This document shows, one piece after another, positions 41,090 to 49,739 of a stretch of DNA of 64,000 bases (its first letter is position 1; the number at the start of each line of letters is the position of its first letter). The DNA lies in assembly GCF_001507435.1 (NCBI RefSeq), contig NZ_LMWH01000037.1, forward strand, positions 124,001 to 188,000. Direction: 5' to 3'. The translations under genes were made by a program, and so were the position numbers. The DNA is from Streptomyces sp. NRRL F-5122 (lineage in GTDB: Bacteria > Actinomycetota > Actinomycetes > Streptomycetales > Streptomycetaceae). The notes below the pieces were generated by a model that saw only the letters and a list, made by a program, of their open reading frames with translations, had not been told where the DNA came from and ran no database searches.

Positions 41090-42319
41090 TCACGAGCCGG
41101 AGAAGACCCCGACCCCGTCAGCGACCGGCCGCTCGACGCCCCCGCTCGGGTGGTTGCGCACCGTCACCGTGCGCGCGCCCGGTGTCCGGGCGACCAGCGT
41201 CGTGGAGCCTCCACCATCCAGGTTGAAGCCGTCCGTCGCGCCCGATGCCCGCAGGACCGCGGCGATTTCGGCGACGGTGAGGCCGCTGCGGTAGGCGGCC
41301 CCGCCGTCCGTGGCGAGCAGCAGCAGTTGGCGGCCGCCGTCCGCGATGCCCACCGCGGTACGCACCGCGGACGTCTCGTCGTCGAGTCCGGGCAGCGGTG
41401 TGCCGTGCCGCAGCACGGGGAACCCGCCGATCGCGAAGCGAAAGGGGACGCCGGACGAAGCGGCCACCAGGCGGTGCTGCACCTGGACCGGCTCACCCTC
41501 GAACAGCTTGCGCAGGTGCTGGGCCCCCGCCTCACGGCCGACCAGCACCGTGGTCCCGCGTGGAATGGAACCTCTGCCGGGCGCGTCGGCCGCGGCGACG
41601 ACCCGTCCGTTCCTGATCGTCACCTCGTAGGTGTCGTCGCTGCACGGTGCGCCGCGGTTCGTGTCGGTGCCGCAGGTGGCCCGCACCCGGGACGCGCTGC
41701 CCCAGTCCGAGGTGTACGCCCCGATCGAACCCTGGGGCAGCGCGTACTGGTTGAGCCCGCGCAGGGGCAGCCGCTCTTCGGGGGTGGTCACGGAACCGGT
41801 GAGGGACAGCCGGTCCAGGCGGGCCCTGCGGTCGGTGCCCACCCCCAGCACGTCCTCTGTCGTCGTACCGGCAGGCAGGCCCGGACCGAAGCGCTGACCG
41901 CGCGGCACGGCGGCCTTCAGCGCACGTCCGTCCGCGACGGCGGGGCCCACGGCCGAGCCCGTGGCCTCGACCCCCGGGTGCTGGGTCTCGGAGATGTTGA
42001 AGAAGTCGCCGTTGATCCCCGCCACGGCCCGCTGGGCGTCGGCGAGGTGGGACACGACGTCCCGCGCCGCGACGACGCCGGGGTGCAACAGGCCCACGCG
42101 CACATGGGGGTTGCCCAGGTCGACGGTGACGAGGTGTGCGTGGGTCACCCCGTGCGAGGCGGAGATGTCGAACTGGCTGTACCGGACCCCCGGTGCGACC
42201 GTCCGGACCTGGGCCGCGGCACCGGCCGGACCGGCCGCGACAAGAGCCGCGCCGGTCAGCGCGGTCCATGCCACGAGTACCGTCAGTGCTGTTCTGAACC
42301 GTCCGACGCGACGCGTCAC
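41090..42319 (-). CDS. Secreted phosphodiester glycosidase (NAGPA-like) protein
   Basis: Protein of 409 residues from GTG 42319 (GGGGGAGTT ahead). Signal peptide RRVGRFRTALTVLVAWTALT to about residue 36. The fold signature appears as VAGINGDFFNISETQHPGVE near residue 100 and GFNLDGGGSTTLVARTPGAR near the C-terminus, as in phosphodiester alpha-GlcNAcase-type and exopolysaccharide-related proteins. It probably acts on a glycosyl phosphodiester outside the cell; substrate unknown. Confidence 0.85.
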   Translation of the reverse strand: MTRRVGRFRTALTVLVAWTALTGAALVAAGPAGAAAQVRTVAPGVRYSQFDISASHGVTHAHLVTVDLGNPHVRVGLLHPGVVAARDVVSHLADAQRAVAGINGDFFNISETQHPGVEATGSAVGPAVADGRALKAAVPRGQRFGPGLPAGTTTEDVLGVGTDRRARLDRLSLTGSVTTPEERLPLRGLNQYALPQGSIGAYTSDWGSASRVRATCGTDTNRGAPCSDDTYEVTIRNGRVVAAADAPGRGSIPRGTTVLVGREAGAQHLRKLFEGEPVQVQHRLVAASSGVPFRFAIGGFPVLRHGTPLPGLDDETSAVRTAVGIADGGRQLLLLATDGGAAYRSGLTVAEIAAVLRASGATDGFNLDGGGSTTLVARTPGARTVTVRNHPSGGVERPVADGVGVFSGS

Positions 42320-42392
42320 AACTCCCCCTGATGTCTCGTCACCTCTCGGGATTCAGGGGAAGTGCACCAGACCGGGGGGTCCCGCGCGATGT

Positions 42393-42743
42393 TCAGGCGT
42401 CGACGACGCGGGAACGGATGAGAAAACGCACTCCTTCGGGTGCTTCCAGGGAGAAGCCGCTGCCGCGGCCCGAGACGACGTCGACGATCAGCCGGGTGTG
42501 GCTCCAGACCTCGTACTGGCTGCGGGACATCCAGAAGCCCACCGGTTCGCCGACACCGTCGACGTCCAGCTCCGCGAGCAGCACGTCCGCTCCACCGGTG
42601 CGGAACTCGCCGCGGGGATAACACATGGGGGCGCTGCCGTCGCAGCAGCCGCCGGACTGGTGGAACATCAGCGGTCCGTGGACCTCCCGCAGCTGCCGCA
42701 CCAGCTCGGCGGCCGCGGGGGTGAGCTCCACGCGCGGAGTCAT
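42393..42743 (-). CDS. DUF779 domain protein
   Basis: Protein of 116 residues from ATG 42743 (GTG 42755 or ATG 42764 also possible). The DUF779 core MFHQSGGCCDGSAPMCYP is complete with its paired Cys, followed by WSHTRLIVDVVSGRGSGFSL. Members usually sit beside an aldehyde dehydrogenase gene and an AcoR-like regulator. Here the regulator is present upstream in the same direction, but the aldehyde dehydrogenase is not. A metal- or redox-related role is guessed from the Cys. Confidence 0.85.
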   Translation of the reverse strand: MTPRVELTPAAAELVRQLREVHGPLMFHQSGGCCDGSAPMCYPRGEFRTGGADVLLAELDVDGVGEPVGFWMSRSQYEVWSHTRLIVDVVSGRGSGFSLEAPEGVRFLIRSRVVDA

Positions 42744-42821
42744 GTCCGTCGTCACGCGCCCCATTCCAGCGCGGAACACGTTGCAACGACGTTGCACCCG
42801 CGGGACGTCCACGGTCCTCGC

Positions 42822-44531
42822 TCAGCCTCGGTAACCCCGCAGCTTCCGATAGAGCGTCGCCCGGCCGATCCCCAACGCCGCCGCCGTCCGTGCCTTGTTG
42901 CCGCCGTGGCGGCGCAACGCCTCAAGGATCGTGGTGCGTTCGGCGTGCTCCATCGGGCTGAGGGGCCGGGCTGCGGGGCCCTCGCGCACGGGGTCGGGCA
43001 GCTCGGCCCGGTGGACCGGTCCCGACGCCCGTCGGTCCTCGGCCAAGGCCCGTACGACATGGGCGAGTTCCGTGACGTTGCCGGGCCAGGGATACCGCTC
43101 CAGCGCCCGCAGGGCGTCCAGCGTCCAGGTCAGCGGAGGCTGCCCCGGGGCCGGCCGCGGGGCCAGGACGGGCAGCAGGTCCCGTATGTCCTCGGGGCGT
43201 TCCCTCAGCGCGGGGAGGGTGACCGACCGGGCGGCGAGCGTGTCGAGGAGCCGCTGGAGACAGGGGCCGGCCGGCGCTCCGGGGGTGTAGGTCACGAGCA
43301 GCCGCGCGTCGGGGTGCCTGTCGAGCAGGGAGTTGAGGGCGGCGACGCCGGACTGGGCCAGCCGCTCGGCGTGGCGGAGCAGGAGAGGGCGGCCGGCCGC
43401 CAATTCGGCCAGGGCGGGCCCGAGTTCGCTGTCCTGCGCGGCATCGGCCACCCGGGCGGACCGCTCACCGAGCAGTTCCCGGGCCAGCGCCGTCTTGCCC
43501 GTCCCACGCTCACCGGTCACCAGCAGCGGCTCGGGAACGCGGGCCAGGGCGACGGCTTGCCGGGTGGCATGCCGCCACGGGACCGAGGAGCCGATCAGCG
43601 CGACGGACCGCCGCGGCGGGGACGCCACGGCGCCGCCCAGTGGCTCCAGTACCGCCACGACGCCGACGGCCGCTCCCTCATGGCGTACCGGGGTGATCCG
43701 GGCGGTGCACCCCGCCCCCGCGGGCAGGTCCGGGTCGACGGGAACGCCCTTCCGTCGTACGGCGATCGCCGTACGCTCCAGAGCATCCAGGGCCTGCGGC
43801 GACAGCATCCGCTCGGCCGCCGCGCTGACCAGGCGGTTGCGTCCGTCCAGCACGGCCACCGCAACTCCCTGACCCTGCGCGGCCCGCAGATAGGCGTCGA
43901 GCAGCACCCGTTCGGTCCGCCGCGCCCGGGCGAGGAGTTCGGCCTCCACCGCCGCCGCGGCGGCCTCGGCGAGCGCCGCGCCCGGATGCGGTCCCGCTCC
44001 GGACCACAACGGGGACACGACGGTCACCGTGCCGAGCGCCTGCCCCGTCTCCGGCGCCGTCACCGGAACGCTGACGGCCGACACGTCCTGCCAGCGGTCG
44101 AGGAAGTGCTCGGGACCGTGTACTTCTGCCCGGCGCCGGCTGCGCAGCGCGAGGGCCGCGCTGTTGGGACCCACCGTCCGTTCCGACAGGTCGGCCCACT
44201 GCTCGGGTCCCGCTGCGCTGCCCGCGCTCCACAGCACCCGGGGCCGCTCGTCGGTGAGGAGGAGGACGCAGCGACCGGTGCCGAGGGCGGGCGCGATCCG
44301 CTCCAGCGCGGGGCGGGCGGTGCCGAGCAGGGCCGCCCCGGTCGCCCGCGAGGGGCCGGCGGTGCCCTTCTGGAGGTCGTGCGGCACTCCGAAGAACCGC
44401 GCGCGCCGCCATGAGGCGACAACTTCCTCCGGTACGTCCTCGGGCAGTGGGCGCCCGGACAGGAACCGTTCGCGGGCCCGGCGCAGCGGAGTGAGGGAGG
44501 TGCCGGCGGGGGAGTGCTCAGTGGTGGTCAC
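42822..44531 (-). CDS. AcoR-like transcriptional activator (GAF, AAA-like, Fis HTH)
   Basis: Protein of 569 residues. GAF-type sensor region (about 80-220), a central AAA-like domain with Walker A VTGERGTGKTALARELLG, and a Fis helix-turn-helix at the C-terminus (GGNKARTAAALGIGRATLYR). The sigma-54 contact motif GAFTGA is missing and the AAA part is shortened, as in actinobacterial members that work without sigma-54. It faces the phenol hydroxylase gene across a region with a TGTCTC/GAGACA palindrome and so is the likely activator of the hydroxyquinol operon. Confidence 0.9.
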   Translation of the reverse strand: MTTTEHSPAGTSLTPLRRARERFLSGRPLPEDVPEEVVASWRRARFFGVPHDLQKGTAGPSRATGAALLGTARPALERIAPALGTGRCVLLLTDERPRVLWSAGSAAGPEQWADLSERTVGPNSAALALRSRRRAEVHGPEHFLDRWQDVSAVSVPVTAPETGQALGTVTVVSPLWSGAGPHPGAALAEAAAAAVEAELLARARRTERVLLDAYLRAAQGQGVAVAVLDGRNRLVSAAAERMLSPQALDALERTAIAVRRKGVPVDPDLPAGAGCTARITPVRHEGAAVGVVAVLEPLGGAVASPPRRSVALIGSSVPWRHATRQAVALARVPEPLLVTGERGTGKTALARELLGERSARVADAAQDSELGPALAELAAGRPLLLRHAERLAQSGVAALNSLLDRHPDARLLVTYTPGAPAGPCLQRLLDTLAARSVTLPALRERPEDIRDLLPVLAPRPAPGQPPLTWTLDALRALERYPWPGNVTELAHVVRALAEDRRASGPVHRAELPDPVREGPAARPLSPMEHAERTTILEALRRHGGNKARTAAALGIGRATLYRKLRGYRG

Positions 44532-44610
44532 GACACTCCCACCGTATCGCCCTCAGTTGAAGGGACAACAATCGCGGGTCCCGTGGCCGCCGTCGCCGGC
44601 CGTGCGGAGC

Positions 44611-44627
44611 TGTCTCGTATTGAGACA
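44611..44627. promoter_or_regulatory. Palindrome TGTCTC-N5-GAGACA, copy 1 (divergent promoter)
   Basis: TGTCTC-GTATT-GAGACA is a perfect 6-5-6 inverted repeat midway between the Fis-type regulator gene (start 44531) and the hydroxylase gene (start 44697). A longer copy with the same core stands after maleylacetate reductase. Repetition of a core this specific at two promoters of one locus argues for a real binding site. Confidence 0.75.
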
Positions 44628-44696
44628 CCCACGACCCCGTGGGCCGCTCCATGATCTTGAATGCCTGGTGTCCGTTCCCACCGTCAGGAGCGTCCC

Positions 44697-46436
44697 GTGT
44701 CCACCGTCGTCGAGACCGACGTCCTCATCGTCGGCAGCGGCCCGGCCGGTGCCTCGGCCGCGCTCGCCCTCAGCACCTACGGTGTGCCCAACATCGTCGT
44801 GACCCGCTACGCGAGCCTGGCGGACACGCCCCGCGCGCACATCACCAACCAGCGCACCATGGAGGTGCTGCGCGACCTCGGCGTCGAACAGGACGTCATC
44901 GCGCATGCCACCCCGCAGCACCTGATGGGCGACACGACCTTCTGCACCAGCCTGGCCGGTGAGGAACTGGGCCGGGTGCGCTCCTGGGGCAACGACCCGC
45001 TCGTCCAGGCGGGACACGAACTCGCCAGTCCCACCCGCATGTGCGACATGCCGCAGCACCTGATGGAGCCGGTCCTCGTGAACGCGGCCGTCGCCCGCGG
45101 CACCCGCCTGCGCTTCCAGACCGAGTACCTCTCCCACACCCAGGACGCCGACGGGGTGACCGCCACCGTCCGGGACCGGCTGCGCGGGGACACCTACGAG
45201 ATCCGCGCCCGGTACCTGATCGGGGCGGACGGAGGCCGTTCGAAGGTCGCCGAGGACGCGGGGCTGCCCATGGGCGGTCAAATGGGGGTCGCCGGCAGCA
45301 TCAACATCGTCTTCGACGCGGATCTGAGCAGGTACACGGCGCACCGCCCGTCCACCCTCTACTGGGTCCTCGCGCCCGGCGCGACCGTCGGCGGTATCGG
45401 CGCGGGGCTGGTGCGCTGTGTGCGGCCGTGGAACCAGTGGCTCATCGTCTGGGGGTACGACGTCGAGGCCGGCGCCCCCGATCTGACCACCGAGTACGCC
45501 GAGTCGATCGTCCGGCAGCTGATCGGTGACGACGAGATCCCGGTGACCGTCAGGTCGTCCTCGGCCTGGACGGTCAACGAGATGTACGCGGAGACCTACT
45601 CCACCGGCCGGGTCTTCTGCGCCGGTGACGCCGTGCACCGGCATCCGCCGTCCAACGGCCTCGGCTCCAACACCTCGATCCAGGACTCGTACAACCTGGC
45701 CTGGAAGCTGAAGCTGGTGCTCGACGGCGTCGCGGATCCGAAGCTGCTGGAGACCTACACCGCCGAGCGCGCGCCGGTCGGCCGGCAGATCGTCACCCGC
45801 GCCAACCAGTCGATCCGCGAGACAGCCCCCATATTCGAGGCCCTCGACGGGCTCTCCCCGCAGACCCCCGAGCAGCTGTGGGCCAACATCGCGGCACGCA
45901 AGGACGCGACGGACGCCGCCGAGACCCAGCGGACCGCACTGCGCGAGGCGATCGCCTTCAAGGTCTACGAGTTCAACGCCCACGGCGTCGACCTCAACCA
46001 GCGGTACGTCTCGGACGGGATCGTGCCGGACGGCACCCCCGACCCCGGCTTCACGCGCGACCCCGAACTGCACCACCAGCCCTCCTCGCGTCCGGGCGCC
46101 CGGCTTCCGCACGCCTGGATCACCTCGGGCACCCGCACCCTGTCCACACTCGACACGGTGGGCAAGGGGCGCTTCACCCTGCTGACCGGCATCGGCGGCG
46201 AGCGCTGGGTGCGGGCGGCCGAGGCGCAGGCGGTCGAGATCGCCACCGTGGTCGTCGGGCCCGGCCGTGAGTACGAGGACCCCTACGGCGACTGGGCCCG
46301 GCTGCGAGAGGTGTCCGACGCGGGAGCGCTGCTGGTGCGACCCGACGGGTTCGTCGCCTTCCGGTACGCGTCGGCCGCCGAGGACGCGGCCGCACTGCTC
46401 ACGGACGCGCTGGAGCGGATCCTGGGCCGCGTCTGA
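44697..46436 (+). CDS. FAD-dependent aromatic monooxygenase (phenol/resorcinol hydroxylase type)
   Basis: Protein of 579 residues from GTG 44697 (AGGAG 7 bases ahead). FAD-binding DVLIVGSGPAGASAALALS, DG-type RYLIGADGGRSKVAEDAGLP and GDAVHRHPPSNGLGSNTSIQ, then the C-terminal thioredoxin-like domain of the phenol hydroxylase group. Neighbours encode ring cleavage of hydroxyquinol and maleylacetate reduction, so this enzyme most likely makes hydroxyquinol (from resorcinol or a related phenol). The exact substrate is inferred. Confidence 0.9.
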   Translation: MSTVVETDVLIVGSGPAGASAALALSTYGVPNIVVTRYASLADTPRAHITNQRTMEVLRDLGVEQDVIAHATPQHLMGDTTFCTSLAGEELGRVRSWGNDPLVQAGHELASPTRMCDMPQHLMEPVLVNAAVARGTRLRFQTEYLSHTQDADGVTATVRDRLRGDTYEIRARYLIGADGGRSKVAEDAGLPMGGQMGVAGSINIVFDADLSRYTAHRPSTLYWVLAPGATVGGIGAGLVRCVRPWNQWLIVWGYDVEAGAPDLTTEYAESIVRQLIGDDEIPVTVRSSSAWTVNEMYAETYSTGRVFCAGDAVHRHPPSNGLGSNTSIQDSYNLAWKLKLVLDGVADPKLLETYTAERAPVGRQIVTRANQSIRETAPIFEALDGLSPQTPEQLWANIAARKDATDAAETQRTALREAIAFKVYEFNAHGVDLNQRYVSDGIVPDGTPDPGFTRDPELHHQPSSRPGARLPHAWITSGTRTLSTLDTVGKGRFTLLTGIGGERWVRAAEAQAVEIATVVVGPGREYEDPYGDWARLREVSDAGALLVRPDGFVAFRYASAAEDAAALLTDALERILGRV

Positions 46437-46485
46437 GCGCGCGACCATGGAGTGAGCGGGACTCGCAGAGGAACAAGGAGCCGGG

Positions 46486-47355
46486 ATGACCGCGGACGCC
46501 ACCGAGACCACCGTCACCGAGGAGGTCGTCGCAGCCCTGCGCGCGACCGCGGACCCGCGGCTGCGCGAGCTGATCGAAGGCCTCGTCCGCCATTTGCACG
46601 ACTTCGTGCGCGAGACCCGGCTCACCCGCGAGGAGTGGGAGAAGGCCGTCGGTTTCCTCACGGAGACCGGGCAGACCTGTACGGACATCCGGCAGGAGTT
46701 CATCCTGCTGTCGGACGTGCTCGGCGTCTCCATGCTGGTCGAGACCGTCAACGGCCACCACACGGCGGGTGTCACCCAGTCCACCGTCCTCGGCCCCTTC
46801 CACATGAGCGCGTCCCCGGAACGTGAACTCGGGGACTCCATCGACCTGGTGGGCGACGGCGAGCCCTGCGTGGTCAGCGGCCGGGTCCTGGACGAGGACG
46901 GAACGCCGCTGCCCGGCGCGGTCCTCGACGTCTGGCAGGCGGACGCCGAGGGGTACTACGACGTGCAGCGGCCGGACCTGCAGCCCGCGGGCAACGGGCG
47001 CGGACTGTTCACGGCCGACTCCGAAGGCCGCTTCCGGTTCCGCACCTGCGTACCGGCGCCGTATCCGATCCCCACCGACGGCCCGGTCGGTGAACTCCTG
47101 CGCGCCACCGGCCGGCATCCCTACCGCCCCGCCCACATCCACTTCATCGCGACGACCGACGGCCACGAGCCCGTCACCACGCACATCTTCGTGGGCGGCA
47201 GCGACCATCTCGACTCGGACGCCGTGTTCGCGGTGAAGCGGAGCCTGGTGAAGGACTTCGCACCGACCGACGATCCGTCCCTGGCCTGTGAGTTCGGCGT
47301 TCCGAACCCGTTCCGGCACGCCCGCTTCGATCTCGTGCTGGAGCGTTCGGCATGA
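46486..47355 (+). CDS. Intradiol ring-cleavage dioxygenase (hydroxyquinol 1,2-dioxygenase-like)
   Basis: Protein of 289 residues. N-terminal helical dimer domain, then the catalytic domain with iron ligands Tyr in ADAEGYYDVQ, Tyr in CVPAPYPIPTDGPVGELL and two His in YRPAHIHFIATTDGHE. The stretch SMLVETVNGHHTAGVTQSTV is typical of hydroxyquinol and catechol 1,2-dioxygenases. It opens hydroxyquinol to maleylacetate, the substrate of the next gene, which overlaps it (ATGA). AAGGAG precedes the ATG. Confidence 0.92.
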   Translation: MTADATETTVTEEVVAALRATADPRLRELIEGLVRHLHDFVRETRLTREEWEKAVGFLTETGQTCTDIRQEFILLSDVLGVSMLVETVNGHHTAGVTQSTVLGPFHMSASPERELGDSIDLVGDGEPCVVSGRVLDEDGTPLPGAVLDVWQADAEGYYDVQRPDLQPAGNGRGLFTADSEGRFRFRTCVPAPYPIPTDGPVGELLRATGRHPYRPAHIHFIATTDGHEPVTTHIFVGGSDHLDSDAVFAVKRSLVKDFAPTDDPSLACEFGVPNPFRHARFDLVLERSA

Positions 47356-48440
47356 CCGTCCCCGCCGACTTCTCCTACGAGACCCGGCCCGTGCGGGTCG
47401 TCTTCCGGCCGGGTGCCGTCGTGACCGCGACCCCGGACGAGGCCGGGCGTCTCGGTCTGCGGCGGTTGCTGGTCGTCTGCGGCGGCAGGGGCGAGCCCAC
47501 CGCGCGCACGGTCGCGCAGGCACTGGGCGACGCCTGTGTGGGAGTGCACGCCGAGGCCCGTATGCACGTACCCGCCGACGTCGCCGACCGGGCCGTGGAC
47601 GTGGCGCGGGCCGCGGGCGCCGACGGATGCGTCGCGGTCGGCGGCGGTTCGGCGATCGGGCTGGGCAAGGCGATCGCGCTACGCACCCGGCTGCCGCTGA
47701 TCGCCGTGCCGTCGACCTACTCGGGTTCGGAGATGACCCCGGTGTGGGGCCTGACCGACCACGGCGTCAAGCGCACCGGCCGCGACCCGGTCGTCCAGCC
47801 CCGCAGCGTCGTCTACGACCCTGAACTCACCCTGTCCCTCCCGGTGCCGCTCACGGTGACCAGCGGCATCAACGCCGTCGCCCACGCGGTGGAGGCGCTG
47901 TACGCACCGGACGCCTCCCCGTTGATCTCGCTCATGGCGCAGGAGGGCGTACGGGCGATGGCCGGGGCGCTCCCGTCGGTGGCCGCCGATCCGGGGGACC
48001 TCGACGCGCGCGGCCGGGCCCTTTACGGGGCGTGGCTGTGCGGCGCGTGCCTCGGCGCGACCACCATGGGGCTGCACCACAAGCTGTGCCACGTGCTGGG
48101 CGGCACGTTCGGACTGCCGCACGCGCCGACGCACACGGTGGTGCTCCCCTACGTCCTCGCCCACAACGCGCCCGCGGCGCCCGCGGCGGTGGCCGCACTG
48201 AGCGGGGCCCTCGGCGCGCAGGACGTACCGCGCGCCCTGTGGGAACTGGCGGGTCGCCTCGGTGCGCCGCGCTCGCTCGCCGAACTCGGCCTCGAGCGCG
48301 AGGATCTGGCGGTCGCCGCCGCCCAGGTCGCGGGTCTGCCGTACGCCAACCCCCGTCCCGTGACGGCGGACGGGGTGCTGGGTGTGCTGACGGCCGCCTA
48401 CGAGGGGCGGGAGCCGGACTCCGCCGGGGCGCCGGGATAG
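47352..48440 (+). CDS. Maleylacetate reductase
   Basis: Protein of 362 residues of the iron-type alcohol dehydrogenase fold. Motifs: NAD-binding CVAVGGGSAIGLGKAIAL, IAVPSTYSGSEMTPVWGLTD (maleylacetate reductase hallmark), GINAVAHAVEALYAP and metal-site region LHHKLCHVLGGTFGLPHAPT. It reduces maleylacetate to 3-oxoadipate, which enters central metabolism. Starts in the stop of the dioxygenase gene, completing the hydroxyquinol route: hydroxylase, dioxygenase, reductase. Confidence 0.93.
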   Translation: MTVPADFSYETRPVRVVFRPGAVVTATPDEAGRLGLRRLLVVCGGRGEPTARTVAQALGDACVGVHAEARMHVPADVADRAVDVARAAGADGCVAVGGGSAIGLGKAIALRTRLPLIAVPSTYSGSEMTPVWGLTDHGVKRTGRDPVVQPRSVVYDPELTLSLPVPLTVTSGINAVAHAVEALYAPDASPLISLMAQEGVRAMAGALPSVAADPGDLDARGRALYGAWLCGACLGATTMGLHHKLCHVLGGTFGLPHAPTHTVVLPYVLAHNAPAAPAAVAALSGALGAQDVPRALWELAGRLGAPRSLAELGLEREDLAVAAAQVAGLPYANPRPVTADGVLGVLTAAYEGREPDSAGAPG

Positions 48441-48446
48441 GACGCC

Positions 48447-48469
48447 GGGTGTCTCGTAATGAGACACCC
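48447..48469. promoter_or_regulatory. Palindrome GGGTGTCTC-N5-GAGACACCC, copy 2
   Basis: A perfect 9-5-9 inverted repeat, GGGTGTCTC-GTAAT-GAGACACCC, just after the maleylacetate reductase stop and about 115 bases before the YceI gene. Its inner 17 bases match copy 1 at 44611 in all but the centre. It might also end the upstream transcript, but shared sequence with copy 1 favours a binding site for the same regulator. Confidence 0.7.
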
Positions 48470-48584
48470 GCCGCAGGGCGGTGTGCCACAAGATCGAGAA
48501 GGGGGGATCGTATGCAGGCGCGGCTGCTTCGGCGTGCCCACGTCCGCCGCTCGCGCGGCTGCGCCCCGAAGAAAGGTGAACATC

Positions 48585-49499
48585 ATGGCCCTCGCACTGC
48601 TCCGGCGCCGGCGGCCCAAGGGCGCCTCTGCCGCGGCGGCGGGCCTTTCGCTCCCCCTCCCGCAGGGCGCGGGCGCCGTCGCCCGTGAGGTCGTCGACCC
48701 CATGGGCTCGCCGATGGCGGCCGCCGACGTCACGGTCACCGCGCTCGATACGCACCGTGTCGCCGCCCGCGGGACGACCGACCCGTACGGATTCTTCCTC
48801 GCGGCGCTGCCGCCCGGCCGCTACAGCCTCCTGGTCGCCGCAGAAGGGCTGCAGCCCCACCGCGAGACGCTGGAGATCGCGGCGGGCACGACGCTGGCCG
48901 GCGAGCGGATCTGGCTGCAGCCGGCCGAGAGCCAGCAGCTCCCGGTGCCCGGCACCTGGCTCTTCGACCCCCCGCACACGGCGATCCGGTTCATCGCCAA
49001 GCACGTCGGCATGGCGCACGTCCACGGCCGCTTCGAACGCTTCGACGGCGGCATCCAGGTCGCCCAGGACATGACGCAGTCCCGTGTCCACGTGCGTATC
49101 CACGCGTCGAGCATCACCACCGGCAACAACACCCGCGACAGCCATCTGCGCTCGGCCGACTTCCTGGACGTCGAACGGTTCCCGTACATCGACTTCGCGA
49201 GCACGCGGTTCGTCTACCGGGGCGGCAGCAAGTGGGGCCTGCAGGGTTCCCTGACGATGCACGGAGTGAGCCGGTCGGTGTCCCTGGACACGACGTACCT
49301 CGGCACCGTGAACGGCGGCTACGGCGAGGAACTGCGCTGTGCGGCCCTGGCCAAGGCGGAACTGCACCGCGAGGACTACACGCTCAACTGGCGTTCGATG
49401 TTGGCCCGCGGGATCGCGGTGGTGGGACCGACGGTGCAGCTGGAGCTGGACGTCCAGGCCATGTACCGCACTCACGACACGCCGACGCCGCCGGAATAG
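48585..49499 (+). CDS. YceI-family protein with N-terminal carboxypeptidase-regulatory-like domain
   Basis: Protein of 304 residues from ATG 48585 (AAGGTGA ahead). Residues about 30-115 form a transthyretin-like carboxypeptidase regulatory domain (DPMGSPMAAADVTVTALDTH, TTDPYGFFLAALPPGRYSLL). Residues about 125-300 are a YceI lipocalin-like barrel (GTWLFDPPHTAIRFIAKHVG, SADFLDVERFPYIDFASTRF, GSLTMHGVSRSVSLDT). YceI proteins bind isoprenoid or other amphipathic lipids. No signal peptide is seen, so it may be cytoplasmic. The palindrome upstream ties it to the hydroxyquinol regulon. Confidence 0.88.
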   Translation: MALALLRRRRPKGASAAAAGLSLPLPQGAGAVAREVVDPMGSPMAAADVTVTALDTHRVAARGTTDPYGFFLAALPPGRYSLLVAAEGLQPHRETLEIAAGTTLAGERIWLQPAESQQLPVPGTWLFDPPHTAIRFIAKHVGMAHVHGRFERFDGGIQVAQDMTQSRVHVRIHASSITTGNNTRDSHLRSADFLDVERFPYIDFASTRFVYRGGSKWGLQGSLTMHGVSRSVSLDTTYLGTVNGGYGEELRCAALAKAELHREDYTLNWRSMLARGIAVVGPTVQLELDVQAMYRTHDTPTPPE

Positions 49500-49503
49500 G
49501 CCT

Positions 49504-49556
49504 CCGGAAGGCCGGGCCGTACCCCCAGCTCGGAGGGGGCACGGCCCGGCCTCCGG
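49504..49556. terminator. Terminator after the YceI gene
   Basis: A long stem with one mismatch region: 49504-49526 pairs with 49535-49556 (CCGGaAGGCCGGGCCGTaC... with its complement), loop of 8 bases, starting 5 bases after the stop. Confidence 0.8.
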
Positions 49557-49739
49557 TCGTTTGCGCCCGTGGCCATGACCTCTCCCGCCCGGGTGCGCCG
49601 GACGGCGCCGGCGCGGGGCGGGCGCACCGAGGCGGGGCCGCCGAGGGCGGAGCGCCCTTCCGTTGCGGCTTCGTGGGCATGGGGCGAAGCTCAAAGGGGA
49701 CTGTCCGGCTACACGAGCTGGGGTGTTGCGGTGGGTGCC

